Shown here: positions 1 through 11,309 of the stretch, piece by piece
How positions within the stretch are numbered: position 1 is the first letter of the stretch
Layout of the letters: each line of letters begins with the position of its first letter
Assembly (NCBI GenBank): GCA_947095585.1
Contig: OX352761.1
Coordinates: 20,785,277-20,849,276 of the forward strand
Reading direction: 5' to 3'
Source of the DNA: Nephrocerus scutellatus
Lineage: Eukaryota > Arthropoda > Insecta > Diptera > Pipunculidae
DNA: 64,000 bases
Position numbers and translations under genes: made by a program
Notes under the pieces: generated by a model
The model's input: only the letters and a program-made list of their open reading frames with translations
Databases searched by the model: none
What the model was told of the DNA's origin: nothing

Positions 1-230
1 GTGGGCCCCAAATTTTTTTTTAAAAAAATTAACCCGATTTTCTTAAAATTTTATAGAAGTATGTATTTTTGATAGAGAACACTTTTTGTAAAAACTTTGG
101 TGACCCCGAGTCACAGGGTCATGGGGCCCCAACAGATTTTTAAAAAAAAATAACCCGATTTTCTTCAAATTTTATATATGTGTATCTCCGATGGACAACA
201 CTTTTTGTAAAAAAAATTTCGAGATCCCGA
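1..230 (-). repeat. 120-bp dispersed repeat, two partial monomers
   Basis: On the minus strand this carries the monomer that recurs across the window. Its landmarks are a GAAGAAAATCGGGTTA block, an AT-rich spacer, a GC-rich block around GGGGCCCC/GACCC, and ACAAAAAGTGTTGTCCATCGG followed by GATACACATGTGTAT. About two diverged monomers are visible and the left one runs off the window edge. The same monomer is arrayed at 17945-19225 and 44165-44985. Family membership is read directly from sequence similarity. No coding function is claimed. Confidence 0.8.
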
Positions 231-552
231 AAAAAAGACCAACATTAACTTTGTATCTGGAAGCGTTCATGCGTTATATGGGGTGTGGATGTATGTTAGG
301 TCAAAAATGCGTTTTCGTTCATTTTACAAAGTTTCATTTTTAACCCTGCTCCTCTTTACCGAATGCATAAATATTGTGAGATGGATTTGTAGATAATTGA
401 TTTGGCTTCATGAGTATTGTCCACCCCTCTCTCTTACCAAAGGGTCGGCGGCGGTATACATAAGCCAATAACGTTATGTATACTTAAGCCTTAAGCCGTT
501 ATGTTGAACATTTCATAAAAATCGGTTGATAAATGTGAGTTTCCATAAATAA
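231..552. other. Unannotated stretch with a 10-bp palindrome
   Basis: No gene or recognisable element is visible. The one local structure is GTATACATAA at 454-463 facing TTATGTATAC at 474-483, a perfect 10-bp inverted repeat with a 10-nt loop. It is followed by a doubled TTAAGCC. Confidence 0.5.
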
Positions 553-857
553 CGTGGTACAAACGAAGCATGGTGATAGCGGAGGTCATTTCGCTCTGGC
601 GGAAAAACAATGTACTACAGAAAGTTGGCCGACTATCACCGACGACATTAATGCATATTCCTAAATGGTATCACGCATAGGATCGCCTAATAACATAATT
701 GCCGTCGTCTGATTGTATGGATATACATGGAATATTTGGATATGGAATAACTTTTGAACCATCAACAATTCGATAAAACTTCATTTGGCTATTTTTGTTG
801 GAAATGACCTCCGCTATCGCCCTGCTTCGTTTGTACCACGAATTCTGGGACAGCCTG
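553..857. mobile_element. Fold-back / MITE-like element
   Basis: Bases 553-591 are an almost perfect inverted copy of 802-840 (ends CGTGGTACAAACGAAGC), so the segment can fold back on itself. Just outside the right arm, 841-857 read on the minus strand as ACAGGCTGTCCCAGAATT, a common form for insect element ends. The left arm lacks this outer block. A related end occurs at 10115-10140 (ACAGGGTGTATCTGAATTC, then GTGGC). There is no coding capacity. The class is not assigned because no target duplication was seen. Confidence 0.6.
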
Positions 858-1611
858 TATATAGATAATTATATTACATCATATTATGTTTTACGACCAT
901 GAACTAACCTTCCAAAAATGAACTCTTTTTTTGTTCAAATATCAAAACCAATTGAAGCAAAAAACCAACAAATACAACATACATATGCGACTGATAGATA
1001 CTCTCTCTTTCAACATCACGAGCATGGAACCCGATCTTTCCTCGCCCTACATAACCAACACATCGTCATCTGTTTGTGATGTTTGGCTTCCGTTTAAAAA
1101 AAAACTACACCTTGCAAATGTGCAATGCAATAGAACGCGCTACGCTTATTATTGCAAGATAAAAAATTCAAAAACAAAAACGAAAAACCAACAGAATGCA
1201 AACAACTTTGTCCTTGACTTTGAAATTTTTCACATGGAACCGCCGGGTAGTGCGAACGTGCGGCACAGTGGCCTTCTTGTCGGTGTGTTGATGTTCCCCT
1301 TGTAAAACAACAAGTTCCGATTACATTTGGTAAAAAAAAACGGCGAGAGAGACGAACAAAAAACGCAAAAAATAAAATAAAAAAACAAAATGAAGTGGAA
1401 GACAGCGAATATGAATAACAATTGCGCTGCGCAATAGTTCTCGTGTACATGGCCTAATCGGCTTTTGCTCGCTTACCACCCAACCACCTACATCCCTGAA
1501 GAAATTCTGTTGCGTGAGGTTTATAATAAACATGCATAGATACATCGTTCTTGGTTGTATTATAATGAATCGACAATTTAGTTATGCACATTGTGTAATA
1601 ATAATATTTGT
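858..1611. other. No gene recognised
   Basis: Open frames exist on both strands here (for example 931-1305 plus), but they overlap each other, are rich in Asn/Lys/Phe as expected of AT-rich DNA, and match no domain I know. I see no repeat structure. Confidence 0.4.
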
Positions 1612-2040
1612 TTACTCTGTTAGTGGGATTGTCAGTGATGCCAAAAATATCATCAGCAGATGTTTACAAATTTTCAATTTTGCATCGGATAAGAAAATTT
1701 CTGTATCTGGTTTTGTGTTCGAACCAGCACCAGAACCCCTAAAATCATAATTGCATTTCCATTTATCATCGAATTTCTTGTACTTGGCAACAAAAAATTC
1801 AAGCGGCTGATTTGTGAACAGAACAGAACAGAAACGGACCTTCGTCATTCCCATCCCCAACAAAAATGCTTCCTTTAATATTACTGGTCTTAGGCCCATT
1901 AGCATTCTTCCAGCCTTATCAAAGATCAACTTAGCTAGATTGAAGCTATAAGTCAATTTAGAGAACAAGATATCATGATGGATGCTGTCAAAAGCCTTAG
2001 AAAAATCAAGAAGCAGTAGGATAGTGACCACACGTGAGGA
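1612..2040 (-). pseudogene. LINE reverse transcriptase fragment fused to unidentified sequence
   Basis: The minus-strand frame begins with LLLDFSKAFDSIHHDIL, the early palm-domain motif of LINE reverse transcriptases (the D of DFSKAFD is the first catalytic aspartate). After about 30 residues the resemblance stops. The frame stays open for about 100 further residues of protein-like composition (around GMGMTKVRFCSVLF) that I cannot assign. It is truncated at both ends and lacks the YADD box. A plus-strand LINE relic begins immediately beyond it. The RT motif is certain; the rest is unidentified. Confidence 0.6.
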
Positions 2041-2060
2041 GTGGAGTGTAAGGCAAAGCT

Positions 2061-2790
2061 AAACAGACTTGGCGAAGTAAACAAGGTACGTTTATACTGG
2101 GTTCCAGGATAGGATAGTTACCATGTTAAGGCCGGTGTTTCTACGAACTCTTTCAGTGAGTGCTATGGTCCAGAGTTATCGGTAATATTGCCTATTTTGA
2201 AAGGTATATCCCAAGGTACCATTCTAGGTACCAGTTTATTCATCAGTGACCTTCCGCTTTCCCTAACCAATTCTTTGCTAATGGCGTCCAACTTACCATG
2301 CTGCTAAAGCTACTGACTTGATTTCTCTTGTTTCCCAAAATAATGATGACTTAAACTCTGTCTCAAACTAGGCAAAAACTAACCAGCTTGCCATTAATCC
2401 CTCCAAAAGTCAGGTTTTATTATTTTTATATAGAGAATCATTGCCAAGGGAGGACTCCCTGATTGATTTGTGTCACTGCAATAAGGTGGGGTATGCCTCA
2501 ACCTTACTGTCCTAAGATAGTTAGCCTTGGCTTTACACTAGATTAAGCGCTGTCGTGGAATGCTCATATCAGTTGGTCGTGTTTGGTCTGTTCTTCTGAA
2601 GTTTTATCTCCAAGATTTGCTCTCTGTCAAGGTTAGAGTGAGATTGGCACATTCCCTTATGATGCCGCATTTTAAATACGGAGCCAAGCTATATTCTGAC
2701 ACTAACCTATATAACATTCATCGTCCTTTACTATGCTTTAATGCTTGTATACGGTTCATTCACTATCTAAAAATGTAAGTTGAGGGAAGA
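2061..2790 (+). pseudogene. Mosaic LINE relic (RNase H and RT pieces)
   Basis: In mixed frames, RLYWVPG resembles the RNase H motif. It is followed by KGISQGTILGTSLF, a decayed form of the LINE GVPQGSVLGPLLF motif, and near 2520-2560 by a piece resembling the thumb region (SLGFTLD, then SWNAHI). Several stops and frameshifts are present, so this is a dead fragment. RNase H lying before the RT motif suggests rearrangement or two insertions rather than a single collinear element. Confidence 0.55.
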
Positions 2791-2814
2791 CTTTCCTCCT
2801 GAATGCCTTTAGTA

Positions 2815-3015
2815 AATAGTTCGCAAAGTGCTTTTTGCTTTACTCGCACCCAAGTCTCGAAGAATCGGAAGTGCTTCAATGATTAAGTTGTCTTTAACGG
2901 TAGTTAGTCAGTCGTCTTTTCTCCTCGTTTTCCGAAAACCCACGCTGTGTCAAGCATATAGACGAGCATTATAAGGGCGCAAACCCTTTACGTGTGCGCA
3001 AATTATATATAAAAA
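2815..3015 (+). mobile_element. 3' end of CR1/Jockey-like LINE, with hairpin
   Basis: The sequence at 2940-3012 contains CACGCTGTG, GCATTATAAGGG, a 6-nt loop and CCCTTTACGTGTGCG, then a TATA/poly-A tail. The same layout ends the LINE copies at 13902-14947, 32355-33780 and 58436-59390 and the SINE-like element at 17795. The inner stem is AAGGG/CCCTT and the outer stem is built on CACG/CGTG. This is therefore a 5'-truncated LINE tail. The A-rich end on the plus strand sets the orientation. Confidence 0.75.
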
Positions 3016-4557
3016 AAAAAATTGTCAGTCGATGTAATGTTTCATGATCTGAAAAATCTTGACACCTTAAGAACCTTAATTAATAGATGTAAGCTGCCTA
3101 CCTGTCATAATATGAATATTTTGTCTGCTCAAATCGGTATCTGGCCTCGTTCCACTCGCCGTTACATCAAAAATAAGAGGTGAAAGAGAGATTTGTGTCA
3201 GGATCGATTTCCAGTGCCAGACGACAAGTTCTAGGTGGAAAAAAAACTGAGGTACGACAAGTTATATCTCCCCCTATGTAGGGTCAAACATTTCCATCCT
3301 TTCCTTTTATTTGTAATAAAATCACTTTTTATTATATAGTTGATAAAAGCAAATAATTTTTTCAACTGTCATATGGAAAGAAGTTATGTCATCAATCAGA
3401 AAAATGTGCTAATAATAAACCTAAATCCACACCCTAGTTACACATATAAGCTCTTTTTTGTTTATTTTGATTCTCTTTCTGGGTTTATTGGGATTTTGCT
3501 TTTGATGTTTTGTGTGCTTGAGGCTTAAAATTTGATAAATAAGGAAGGGATGCACATGTACTGTCAAATAAGTAGTAGTAAGAACGGTACGGCGTAAAGT
3601 TGGACCTGGATCACCGTTGTTTGCAGTGCTCCAATATCGTTGCCTCGTAGGACTTTTCGCTGATGAAAAACACGCTGTACATATTTCGTTGTGTATGTGA
3701 GAGCATTCGTGCATTAAACCGCATACATATGTACATAATATGTTCTCATTCAGGCTATCAGGTTGCACGGGGTATTATGTATGTTCACGTTTAATGCATT
3801 CCAAGGTCAAACAGGGGTGATTCCTTTATCCTCAACTGGGCTGCCGATGATAACTTGCTGGTGTGCCATCTGGCATGGTGTTTACAATCCGTTAGTATAG
3901 ATACACGCCAATGTTATGTTTGTAATAATATATGTCAGTGTGACATAAGTTGGAGAGAGAGAGAGGGTTTTTTTTTATTTACATTTCTCTCGCTAATATT
4001 GTTGATTATTGATTGAAGCATAACAATTTTTTTATGTTGAATTCGAAATGACCAAACAGATCAATTTGTGACACACAAATACGTGTGTTTTTGTAATTAA
4101 TAAAAAAAATTATGTGCTTGATTGATTGACCAAAATCCATACAATCTTGTAATTCTTAAGCAAGAATTATAATGGACATGGGCCAACATGAGCACGCATG
4201 GGCGAATTTGCCAATGCACAGAAAGTGTATTGTGCGATAATAATAGAGTTTAGCTCGGATTCGTTAAGTTTTCGTTCACTTTCGCGCCCGTGGGCCCGTG
4301 CGATTAAGGTCGCTCCTAACATGTGTAAGTTTGACATTTGCGTTTTAGATACGAAAAACAGAGACAAATGCTAATGCACCAAAAATTTCATTATAATCAT
4401 TTGGCAAACATGGGCAAGCATTTCGTTGACATTTGACACTAGTCCGTGCACCCGAAAATCTATTATAATCGACCCTTTAAGTTTTAAGTTTTTCCATTGT
4501 GAGAGCACCTTAATAAAATCTGTAAATAAGACATTTGGAATTGATATGCCCACCTGC
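3016..4557. other. No gene recognised
   Basis: I see no homology here. A (GAGA) run lies at 3953-3966. Three short sequences containing ATTATAAT lie at 4165, 4390 and 4460, near the start of the next element. The block at 4489-4513 (TTTTTCCATTGTGAGAGC) recurs at 61974-61997, so at least the right end belongs to a dispersed repeat. Confidence 0.4.
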
Positions 4558-5281
4558 CTAAAGGCTCAACTATAATGAACTTGAATGGAATTCACTTAGC
4601 TGATGTGAACAACTGATTACATGCGAATCGTATGTTTGGTCGGTTTCGTCAAATGTTCGTTAACTTACGTGGGAGTAAGCAAGGTGTCAATGAAGTGAGA
4701 CATTCAGTGCGAAAATTTGACAGTTGAGAGAAATTGTGTTTAATTGTTTGTGTGAAATTTTAATTTAAATAAATCGGTTTGTATACATATTTTTGAATTA
4801 ATTATTTTTGTTTAATTAATTAAATGCATTTTTTTTAGAAAGAAAGAAAATTCTGTTGAATGCTTATGATAATGAAAGCGGTGGTTTAAGTCGATTACGA
4901 GTAACCTAAACAATGAGAGATATTTGCTGCGTTGCTTTGGCAAGGCCGGCTTGGCTTTACAAAGCAACAGCTTTTGGCTTTACCGCCTTACGGTGAGCAC
5001 CAGTACTATAAAATGGCTTTAGTTTCCTTAATCCTGAACATTTTTATTTACTTCGGCTTCATGTCGCTTTATCACCGCATTACGGTGAGCGCTATAACTA
5101 TAAAATGGCTTTAGTTTTAAATCCTAAAATTTTTTTGGATTTATTTTCGGCTTTATGCTTATGCGATTGTTGTTGTAAGCCAAGCTGGATTAGCCAAAGC
5201 AACGCAGCAATTAGCTAAGCTTTTCGTTCGGTTTTGACATAAGAAAAAGCCCACTGCTGCCCATTATAGTTGAGCCTTTAG
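4558..5281. mobile_element. 724-bp TIR element (non-autonomous DNA transposon)
   Basis: The ends are perfect 20-bp inverted repeats: CTAAAGGCTCAACTATAATG at 4558-4577 and its reverse complement at 5262-5281. Removing the terminal CTA/TAG leaves a TA on each side, which would fit TA-target elements of the Tc1/mariner type, although the palindromic TA makes this ambiguous. The right end (5209-5281) is repeated at 62019-62093. There is no transposase frame. A second, smaller TIR element sits inside it (4925-5209). Confidence 0.8.
4925..5209. mobile_element. Nested 285-bp MITE
   Basis: The left end TGCTGCGTTGCTTTGGC at 4925 and the matching inverted right end at about 5178-5209 form TIRs of some 32 bp with few mismatches. 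Both sides are flanked by ATT (4922-4924 and 5210-5212), a possible 3-bp target duplication. The related copy at 61990-62040 reads straight through at this point without the insert, which supports it as a later insertion. Inside, an ACGGTGAGC-containing block and CTATAAAATGGCTTTAGTTT are repeated twice (4980-5027 and 5067-5117). Confidence 0.75.
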
Positions 5282-5414
5282 TTTTCAGTTTAATCAACGC
5301 TGTCATAACTATATCCTCGTTTCGATATGTCTGTCGACTGTGTCGGTGGACTATGTGATGACAGGGTTTCATATTTGTTTCGTCGTTAACATATTTTAGG
5401 TATCAACTATACAT

Positions 5415-5885
5415 TCAGGTACGAAGGGCGGAGCTAATAATAAGAGGACAGAAAAACATTTTTAGCGTGTGTGTATCAGTTTGTCCACTCTGGGGGTCTT
5501 TTGGTGGTATTTTGAGGGTCTTTTGGTGGTCTTTTTGAGGTCTTTTGAGGGTCATTTGGAGGTCTTTTAGCGGTCTTTTGGAGGTATATTGGTGGTCATT
5601 TGAGGGTCTTTTATGGTTTTTTTGGTCTTTTGGAGGTCTTTTAGTGGTATTTTGATGATCTTTTGAGGTTCATTTGTGGGGTATTTTGCGGGTCTTTTGT
5701 GGGTCTTTTTGAGGTCCTTTAGGTCCTAGGTCTTTTTGGGGTGTTTTTTTAGGGTATTTTTGGGGGTATTTTGGGGTTCTTTTGAGCTTTTTTTTGGGTC
5801 ATTTGTGGGTCTTTTGAGGGTCTTTTTGTGGTCTTATGAGATTATGAGAGTATTTTAGTGGTCTTTTGAGGGTCTTTTGGTGGTG
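5415..5885 (+). repeat. GGTCTTTTG minisatellite with element-like leader
   Basis: From 5490 to 5882 the sequence is a degenerate array of 11-15-bp units of the form GGGTCTTTTGGTGGT with TATTTTGAG variants. The 70 bp before it (GAAGGGCGGAGCTAAT, then AAGAGGACAG) resemble 22608-22675, so the array is probably part of a dispersed element. The same array occurs in the opposite orientation at 24525-24825. Confidence 0.75.
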
Positions 5886-6851
5886 TTAATGCTTGTGCGC
5901 ATTAACGTATTGGCACAGAAGATTACAAGATTGCATGCTAAAGTATTACCCTTAACGCGTCTAAAGAAGAATAACTCCAAGAACTAAAATCAAAAACATC
6001 TATTATACCTATTAGATGAATATTTTAATCCTATTGTACATTCCTAGATCTACACTTGTTAGTCATATTTGAAGTAAAATATTTTAAAAACCATCCATTT
6101 GAATCAAATACAGAACGGGTCTTTTATAAAATGCCACACTGACCCGATGTTGTAGGTGCTCTACCTTCGGAGAGTCACTTTGAAAACAAAGCGTCTAAAC
6201 ACACGAAACACCCTTAAGATAATAACATTCCTTCCTGATAGTATCAATATTCCAAAAGAAGTGTCAATAAAATTGTTTTACTTAGAATATAAACAAAACT
6301 CTGTTAAAGAATAACAATTCCTCACTGAATCATCATTTCTTTTTATCGAGTGTCGCGTAATACGGTAGCTTCTCACCACATTGTGTCTAATTATTTTCTC
6401 TAACACACCTAATTATATAGTCGCAAGGGTCGAGACTTTCGTCTCGAGAGGTGAGTCGCATTTCCCAGATAGTGAGAGTGAGTTGCGACCAAAGCAAATC
6501 TACAGTAACATAAGCAGTGACACTCTCGTTTTACTTGCAGTTAAGTGGATTTACATTTACGGCAATGTTAGAAAAAATTAGCAGTACGACTGGTGTTAAA
6601 AAAAAATTGTGGTAAGCAGGAAAAAAAGACACTAATATTAATGTTGTAGTTATTTAATGGATGTTTGGGATATTTTGTCTACAGGAATTTAAACGATAGC
6701 AATGTTAGAAAAAATTAGCAAGACGGCTATAGTTTAATTCAAATTGTAGTTAGCTAGAAGAGAAAGACTAATGAGAATGTTGTAGTTACTTAATGACTGC
6801 AGGGGAAATGTTATCTGTAGCATTATGGTAACATTTAAAAATATTATTTAT
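5886..6851. other. No gene recognised
   Basis: This is AT-rich sequence without a convincing coding frame. A block around CAATGTTAGAAAAAATTAGCA occurs twice (about 6562 and 6702), suggesting an old tandem duplication of about 140 bp. Nothing else is recognised. Confidence 0.4.
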
Positions 6852-7065
6852 AATAATAATAATATTCGGCACAACAGACCGTTGCGGTTAAAGGCCTAGC
6901 TTCTAGCGACCATTTAGGTTGTGCATATCTATTTACAAATTGAAGGGACCTACATTTTAATGCTGTATGCGAACGGCGAAATGAGAAGCATTCCGTGACA
7001 ACTTATTACTCTCGGACGTTTGTCAGACATTAGCGAGAGTTCGGATCGTGTAAAATATACTTGCT
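6852..7065 (-). mobile_element. tRNA-derived SINE, 5'-truncated copy
   Basis: On the minus strand this matches the 3' two thirds of the complete SINE at 24918-25204, including the blocks equivalent to TGTAGGTCCCTTC, GCGAGAAG(T)TAGGCC and GGTCTGT(T/C)(G/C)(T/C)GCCGAATATT. It ends in an ATT-repeat tail (6852-6864). The tRNA-like head with its promoter boxes is missing, as expected of a 5'-truncated retroposon. Confidence 0.85.
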
Positions 7066-7069
7066 GAAG

Positions 7070-7760
7070 TATATTTTTTACCAACATGGCTTTCTGAAAG
7101 GTAGATCATCTACCAAAAACCTTCGTCTCCTTCGCACTCTCAGCTTTAGGATTTCGATAAGATATCTCATAAATTTTCAATTTGTCTGCCCTCGTCTTTG
7201 AACCCATATTGTTAAAAAAATGTCTTCTTATCTGGAAAATCGTCTTTATAGCAAAAATTGCTTATTGGCTTGGAGCTCAATATATCCAAATGCCAAGTGC
7301 CACAAGATCCCTCCCCGATATTTTTTCTCCATGGTCCCATGTCCAGTGTACCATCTTTTCGATACCTCGGCATAATGCACGACAGGGAGCTAAATTTACG
7401 TTTTCATATTTACGAAATAATTCTTAAGGCCAACTCATCACTTGGCTTTGTTAAACGGTGATCCAAATAATTTCCTAACTCTTATGTCACCAGATCCATC
7501 TACATCACGTTTGACCGCCCTCTCCTCGAGAACGCTAGTCAACCGTCGTGCACCTTTCAACAAGTTCATGTGTCCAGAAATAAGAGCATCCATGGTCTTT
7601 TTCTCGATTTGCTCTTTGTGGTCTACCTTGGAACAATCCTCTTATCCTGCGTCGCTATCAAGATCGCCTCAAACTCGTTAACTTGAACCTCGAACCCATG
7701 AGCAACCCAGGGACGCGGCTGACATTCTTTTCATATCTTTCAAAATTAAATTTAAAGTTA
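7070..7760 (+). pseudogene. Non-LTR retrotransposon RT relic
   Basis: Plus-strand pieces read HGFLKGRSSTKNL (the RT finger motif before the palm), then MSSYLENRLY, then NISKCQV, then SFRYLGIMHDRELNLRFHI, and finally a stretch resembling the C-terminal region. The order is that of a LINE reverse transcriptase. The central catalytic part between the finger and the NISKCQ box is deleted, and stops and frameshifts separate the pieces. The wording resembles Jockey-type elements. This is a dead fragment with no endonuclease visible. Confidence 0.75.
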
Positions 7761-8099
7761 TGGCAAGATATGGTTATTTTATCTGTTTTCTCCCTTGACA
7801 CAGCTTTTCGGTTTTTTGCCGTAAATTGGCAGATCATTCCTCATTTAGGTGGTCCGTAGTTATATGTAGGAAAACTTCGGTTCTTATCACTTCCCAAATA
7901 GTTTTTTTTGTTTCTTTGACAATATTGTGTACCACGGATGGTAAACACAAATATTGGTAAGAATTACTTTCTTGGGAATCTTCCGAAGCAAAAATACTGT
8001 TGTGGCCCAAAAGTTCATCATAGATTACAAAAAAAACTTTGCAAAGTTAAGGCTAGTCGTTCCTTAGGTGAAATTGATGTACGCAAAATCTTGTGATAA
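7761..8099. other. No gene recognised
   Basis: The sequence is AT-rich with no motif, repeat or coding frame that I can support. Confidence 0.4.
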
Positions 8100-8395
8100 A
8101 TGTTTAACCCACTTACTAACGCCCGATTTTCCTCACGTGTATCACCGAAGACAACACTTCTTGTAAAAATATTGATGTAATCGAGGCCGAGGGACGCCTA
8201 TATAAATTTTTTAAAAATTAGCCCGATTTTATTCAAACTTTGCACACATGTGTATCTACGATGACAACACTTTTTGTAAAAATTCGGAAGTGATCGGCCC
8301 CAGAACCGCAGTGCTTCAATATAAATTTTATTAAATTAAGCCGATTTTATTCAAACTTTGCTCACTTGTGTATATCCAATTAGAGAATTTACATG
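8100..8395 (-). repeat. 120-bp family element, minus orientation
   Basis: Two monomers are present on the minus strand, then the element end: at 8383-8396 the plus strand reads AATTAGAGAATTTACATG, the reverse complement of the TTTTCATGTAAATTCTCTAAT end seen at 44178-44198. This copy therefore preserves one true terminus of the family. It lies head to head with the plus-strand copy that starts at 8632. Confidence 0.8.
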
Positions 8396-8627
8396 AACAT
8401 TTTTAATCGCGATCGGCGAGTGCATTTAGCGCATTCTTCCCTTTTAATTTAGTTTTCTTCTTTCAATTATAATTCTGCAAGAGCAATTACTTGCACCATA
8501 ATTATCAATGAAAGTAATATTTAAATCATAATCATTTATAAATTTTTTAGTTTAAAAAAATTCGTCAACTAAAATGAAACGGATTAATTTCGATGTTCTT
8601 TGGTTTAAAAAAAACCGATAAAAATTA
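8396..8627. other. AT-rich spacer between two inverted repeat copies
   Basis: This AT-rich spacer separates the minus-strand and plus-strand copies of the 120-bp family. It contains no coding frame or other structure. Confidence 0.4.
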
Positions 8628-8795
8628 AAAACTTTCTTGTGAATTCTCTAATCGGAGATACACATGTGTATAAAATTTAAAGAAAATCGGGTACTTTTTT
8701 ACAAAATTTGTATGGGTCCATCGGAGATATACATGCGTATAAAATTTCAAGAAAATCGGAAATTTTTTTTTATAAAATTTGTATGGGTACCCTCT
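8628..8795 (+). repeat. 120-bp family element, plus orientation
   Basis: It begins with TGAATTCTCTAATCGGAGAT, equivalent to the left end at 44185, and continues with one and a half monomers (ACATGTGTATAAAATTT, GAAAATCGGG, TTGTATGGGT). Confidence 0.8.
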
Positions 8796-10423
8796 TGTTA
8801 TTATTGACATTTACTTTTTGTTGGTATGAGGCGAGGGAAAAAAAATCTGGAAATCGGGAATGTATACAAAAAAAGAAGAAAACTGCGAGTCAATTGCAAA
8901 TTTACTATTGATTACCTGATGTGGAAATAATGTGTATCTGAATCACAAATACGCTATGAATATAGATACGTGGGTACGCTATCCCAAAATCATATTCCCA
9001 AATACGAAATCCACAAATCAAAATCCCGATTTTAAAAATCTCATTGTTAAGAAATCGGTAGGAGTGTCATTACTTATTTTATTTCAGATCTACTTTGGTA
9101 GCGACCCACTCACCCACTATCATCATATAGAGCGATGAGAAAAACAACAACGCTAGAGAGTAAATAAAAACCATGACCGTGTCTTCACAGCAGAAAACCG
9201 ATTGAATTTTCTAGTTTCTCAGCGTGGTTTTCATGTTTTTCATGAGAGTGGCGAGCGTAACACGAATTAGAGAAAACATTCACACACACTTCCGTATAAA
9301 TGGCCTACGTGCCGGCAGTCACAACACAAATCTATTTAATTACCATACGTACTATATACACATGCATAGCAAGTTTGAAAATTGTGTATTACAAATACAT
9401 AACATAAAATGCAACAAAACCAGTAAACAAAAAAAATTATTTTCGCTCTTTACGGGAGGTACTTTACTGGCTGTGCGGCAGCAAAAATGCATACATTAAT
9501 GCAAACGATGCCATTATTATGTTTTTTTCATATGCATAGGGAGTTTTACTCTGAAAGTTGAAACAAAAGAAAATCAATGTCACGTGGTGTGGAGCTAAAT
9601 AAAAAACTCTCTTACATTGCAAATGAAAGTGAAACTGAATTGCTTACGCTCTCCTTTTCTTTTGCTCGTTGGATATTCATACTTAAATGACGCCGTCGCT
9701 CTTGAAATGGTGGGTGCAATACTGCAACTTGCAACCTGTTACTTGTAACTCACAACGTACAACTCAATTACTCAGTTTTTTTTTAGCTATTATGTGTATC
9801 TTGCTTGCATATAAACGCTAGGTTGAGAGTTTGAGTTGATATTTCCAGTTGAGTATTTCAACCCATGATTGAAGTTGGGTTGAGTTAGTATGAGAAAAGT
9901 ATATCAGCAAAATTTCGAGTCAACTTCGCTGAGAGAGTGCAGTCAAGTCGAGTAAGGCTCATCTCAACTCGAACTGGGTTTTTATGTGGTAGAACATAAT
10001 TCAAGATGGCTTAAATCCCGCATATAAACGAGGTAATAGCTGTTATAGAAAAAGTAAGAGTTTTAAGTACTCGAAAGTAAGTAAGTAGTAAGCTCTTATT
10101 TAAAAAAAAAAATACAGGGTGTATCTGAATTCGTGGCAAAAACTGAAAGGAGTGATTTCTAAATAAATTACGAGAAAAATATCACGTAGCTGGGCAGTCT
10201 AACTCCACCGCTTGGAAACACCGCGTGTTGTTGGCATCCCACACATTTGTAGTCTAACTCCACCCATTTTTAAGGGAAAATTCATTGGTTTATCTTTATT
10301 TATCTTCTTTTTTTGTCAAGAATTATCTTTCAAAAGAACGCACCCAAATTTTCTGACAGATCTGTCAAATAGTTTTGTTGTGGCAGCCATTTTATATAGA
10401 CGACTACGAGCATTTTCGTTAAA
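8796..10423. other. No gene recognised
   Basis: I find no protein homology. Between 9815 and 9980 there is a loose run of GAGTTGAG/TCAACTC words on both strands. At 10115-10137 the sequence ACAGGGTGTATCTGAATTC resembles the outer end of the fold-back element at 841-857. The last part (10280-10423) may be the 5' untranslated end of the mariner copy that follows. Confidence 0.4.
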
Positions 10424-11130
10424 ATGAAAAAAAGTGAATTTCGAGTGTCATTAAAACACTATATTTTGTGATAAAAGACTGTCACGCAAACCAAACAAAA
10501 GCTTGACAAATATTATGGGGACTCTTTACCATCGATTGGAACCATTCACCACTATTTTACTCAACTGCGGTGCGGTCGTTCAAGCACAAGTGATGCCGAA
10601 CGTTCTGGTCGCACAATTGAGGTCACCACACCAGAAATGGTCGACAAAATCCATGGTTTGATAATGGACGATCGGCGAGTGAAAGTGCGCGAGCTTGATG
10701 AGGCTCAGTGATTTCGATTTTACCAAAATATTTGGACATGAAAAAGCTTTCCGCAAGATGGGTGCCGCGTTTGCTCACAATCGACAACAAACGCATTCGT
10801 TTGACAAAATCAGAGGTGTGTTTGGCGATGTTCCAGAAAAAGTCGACTAAGTTTTTGCGCCGTTTCGTAACCGTGGATGAAACCTGGATTCACCACAATA
10901 CACCTGAAACCAAGGAACAATCAAACAAATGGAGATCTGGGTCGAATGAGGTGAGAGGTCATCGATGAAACAAACGCTTATTTTGAGGGGCTCGAGAAAT
11001 CGTATTATTTGGAGGGCATCAAAAAATTGGAGAAACGTTGGATGAAGTGAAGTGTTGAAAAATAAAATGTTTTTATGCTGAAAAGAGTGTTTCTTATTTC
11101 ATTTTTCAGGGACTTATTGACCCACCTAAT
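10424..11130 (+). pseudogene. Mariner transposase pseudogene (mellifera-like)
   Basis: The frame opens with MKKSEFRVSLKHY, typical of mariner transposases, then hits a stop after about 15 codons. The helix-turn-helix region continues with RCGRSSTSDAERSGR and MDDRRVKVREL, then KYLDMKKLSARWVPR and FVTVDETWIHHNTPETK. DETWIH holds the first catalytic aspartate. The sequence then jumps to the C-terminus (LEKSYYLEGIKKLEKRWMK), so the second and third catalytic acidic residues are deleted. The 3' end at 11106-11130 (CAGGGACTTATTGACCCACC) looks like a mariner terminal repeat. I could not find the matching 5' repeat, so that end is probably lost. Confidence 0.88.
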
Positions 11131-11309
11131 ATAGATAATTTAAAAAAAGAACAACCCATGAAATTTTTCATGTAATAACCATAAGAATATACTGAATTCC
11201 ACTATAAATATATAAATAAATAAAAACATATGCGAAGCACTGCAACCAACCGCAAAAACACAGTCATTATATGGCGTGTTCTGATGGCGCTATATGGCAT
11301 GATTATTAA

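Noticed and set aside
931..1305. 124-codon plus-strand frame as a host gene
   Set aside because: No recognisable domain, AT-driven composition, and overlapping minus-strand frames of similar length.
10212..10427. 71-codon plus-strand frame before the mariner
   Set aside because: It ends just as the transposase begins and shows no domain. More likely mariner 5' flank.
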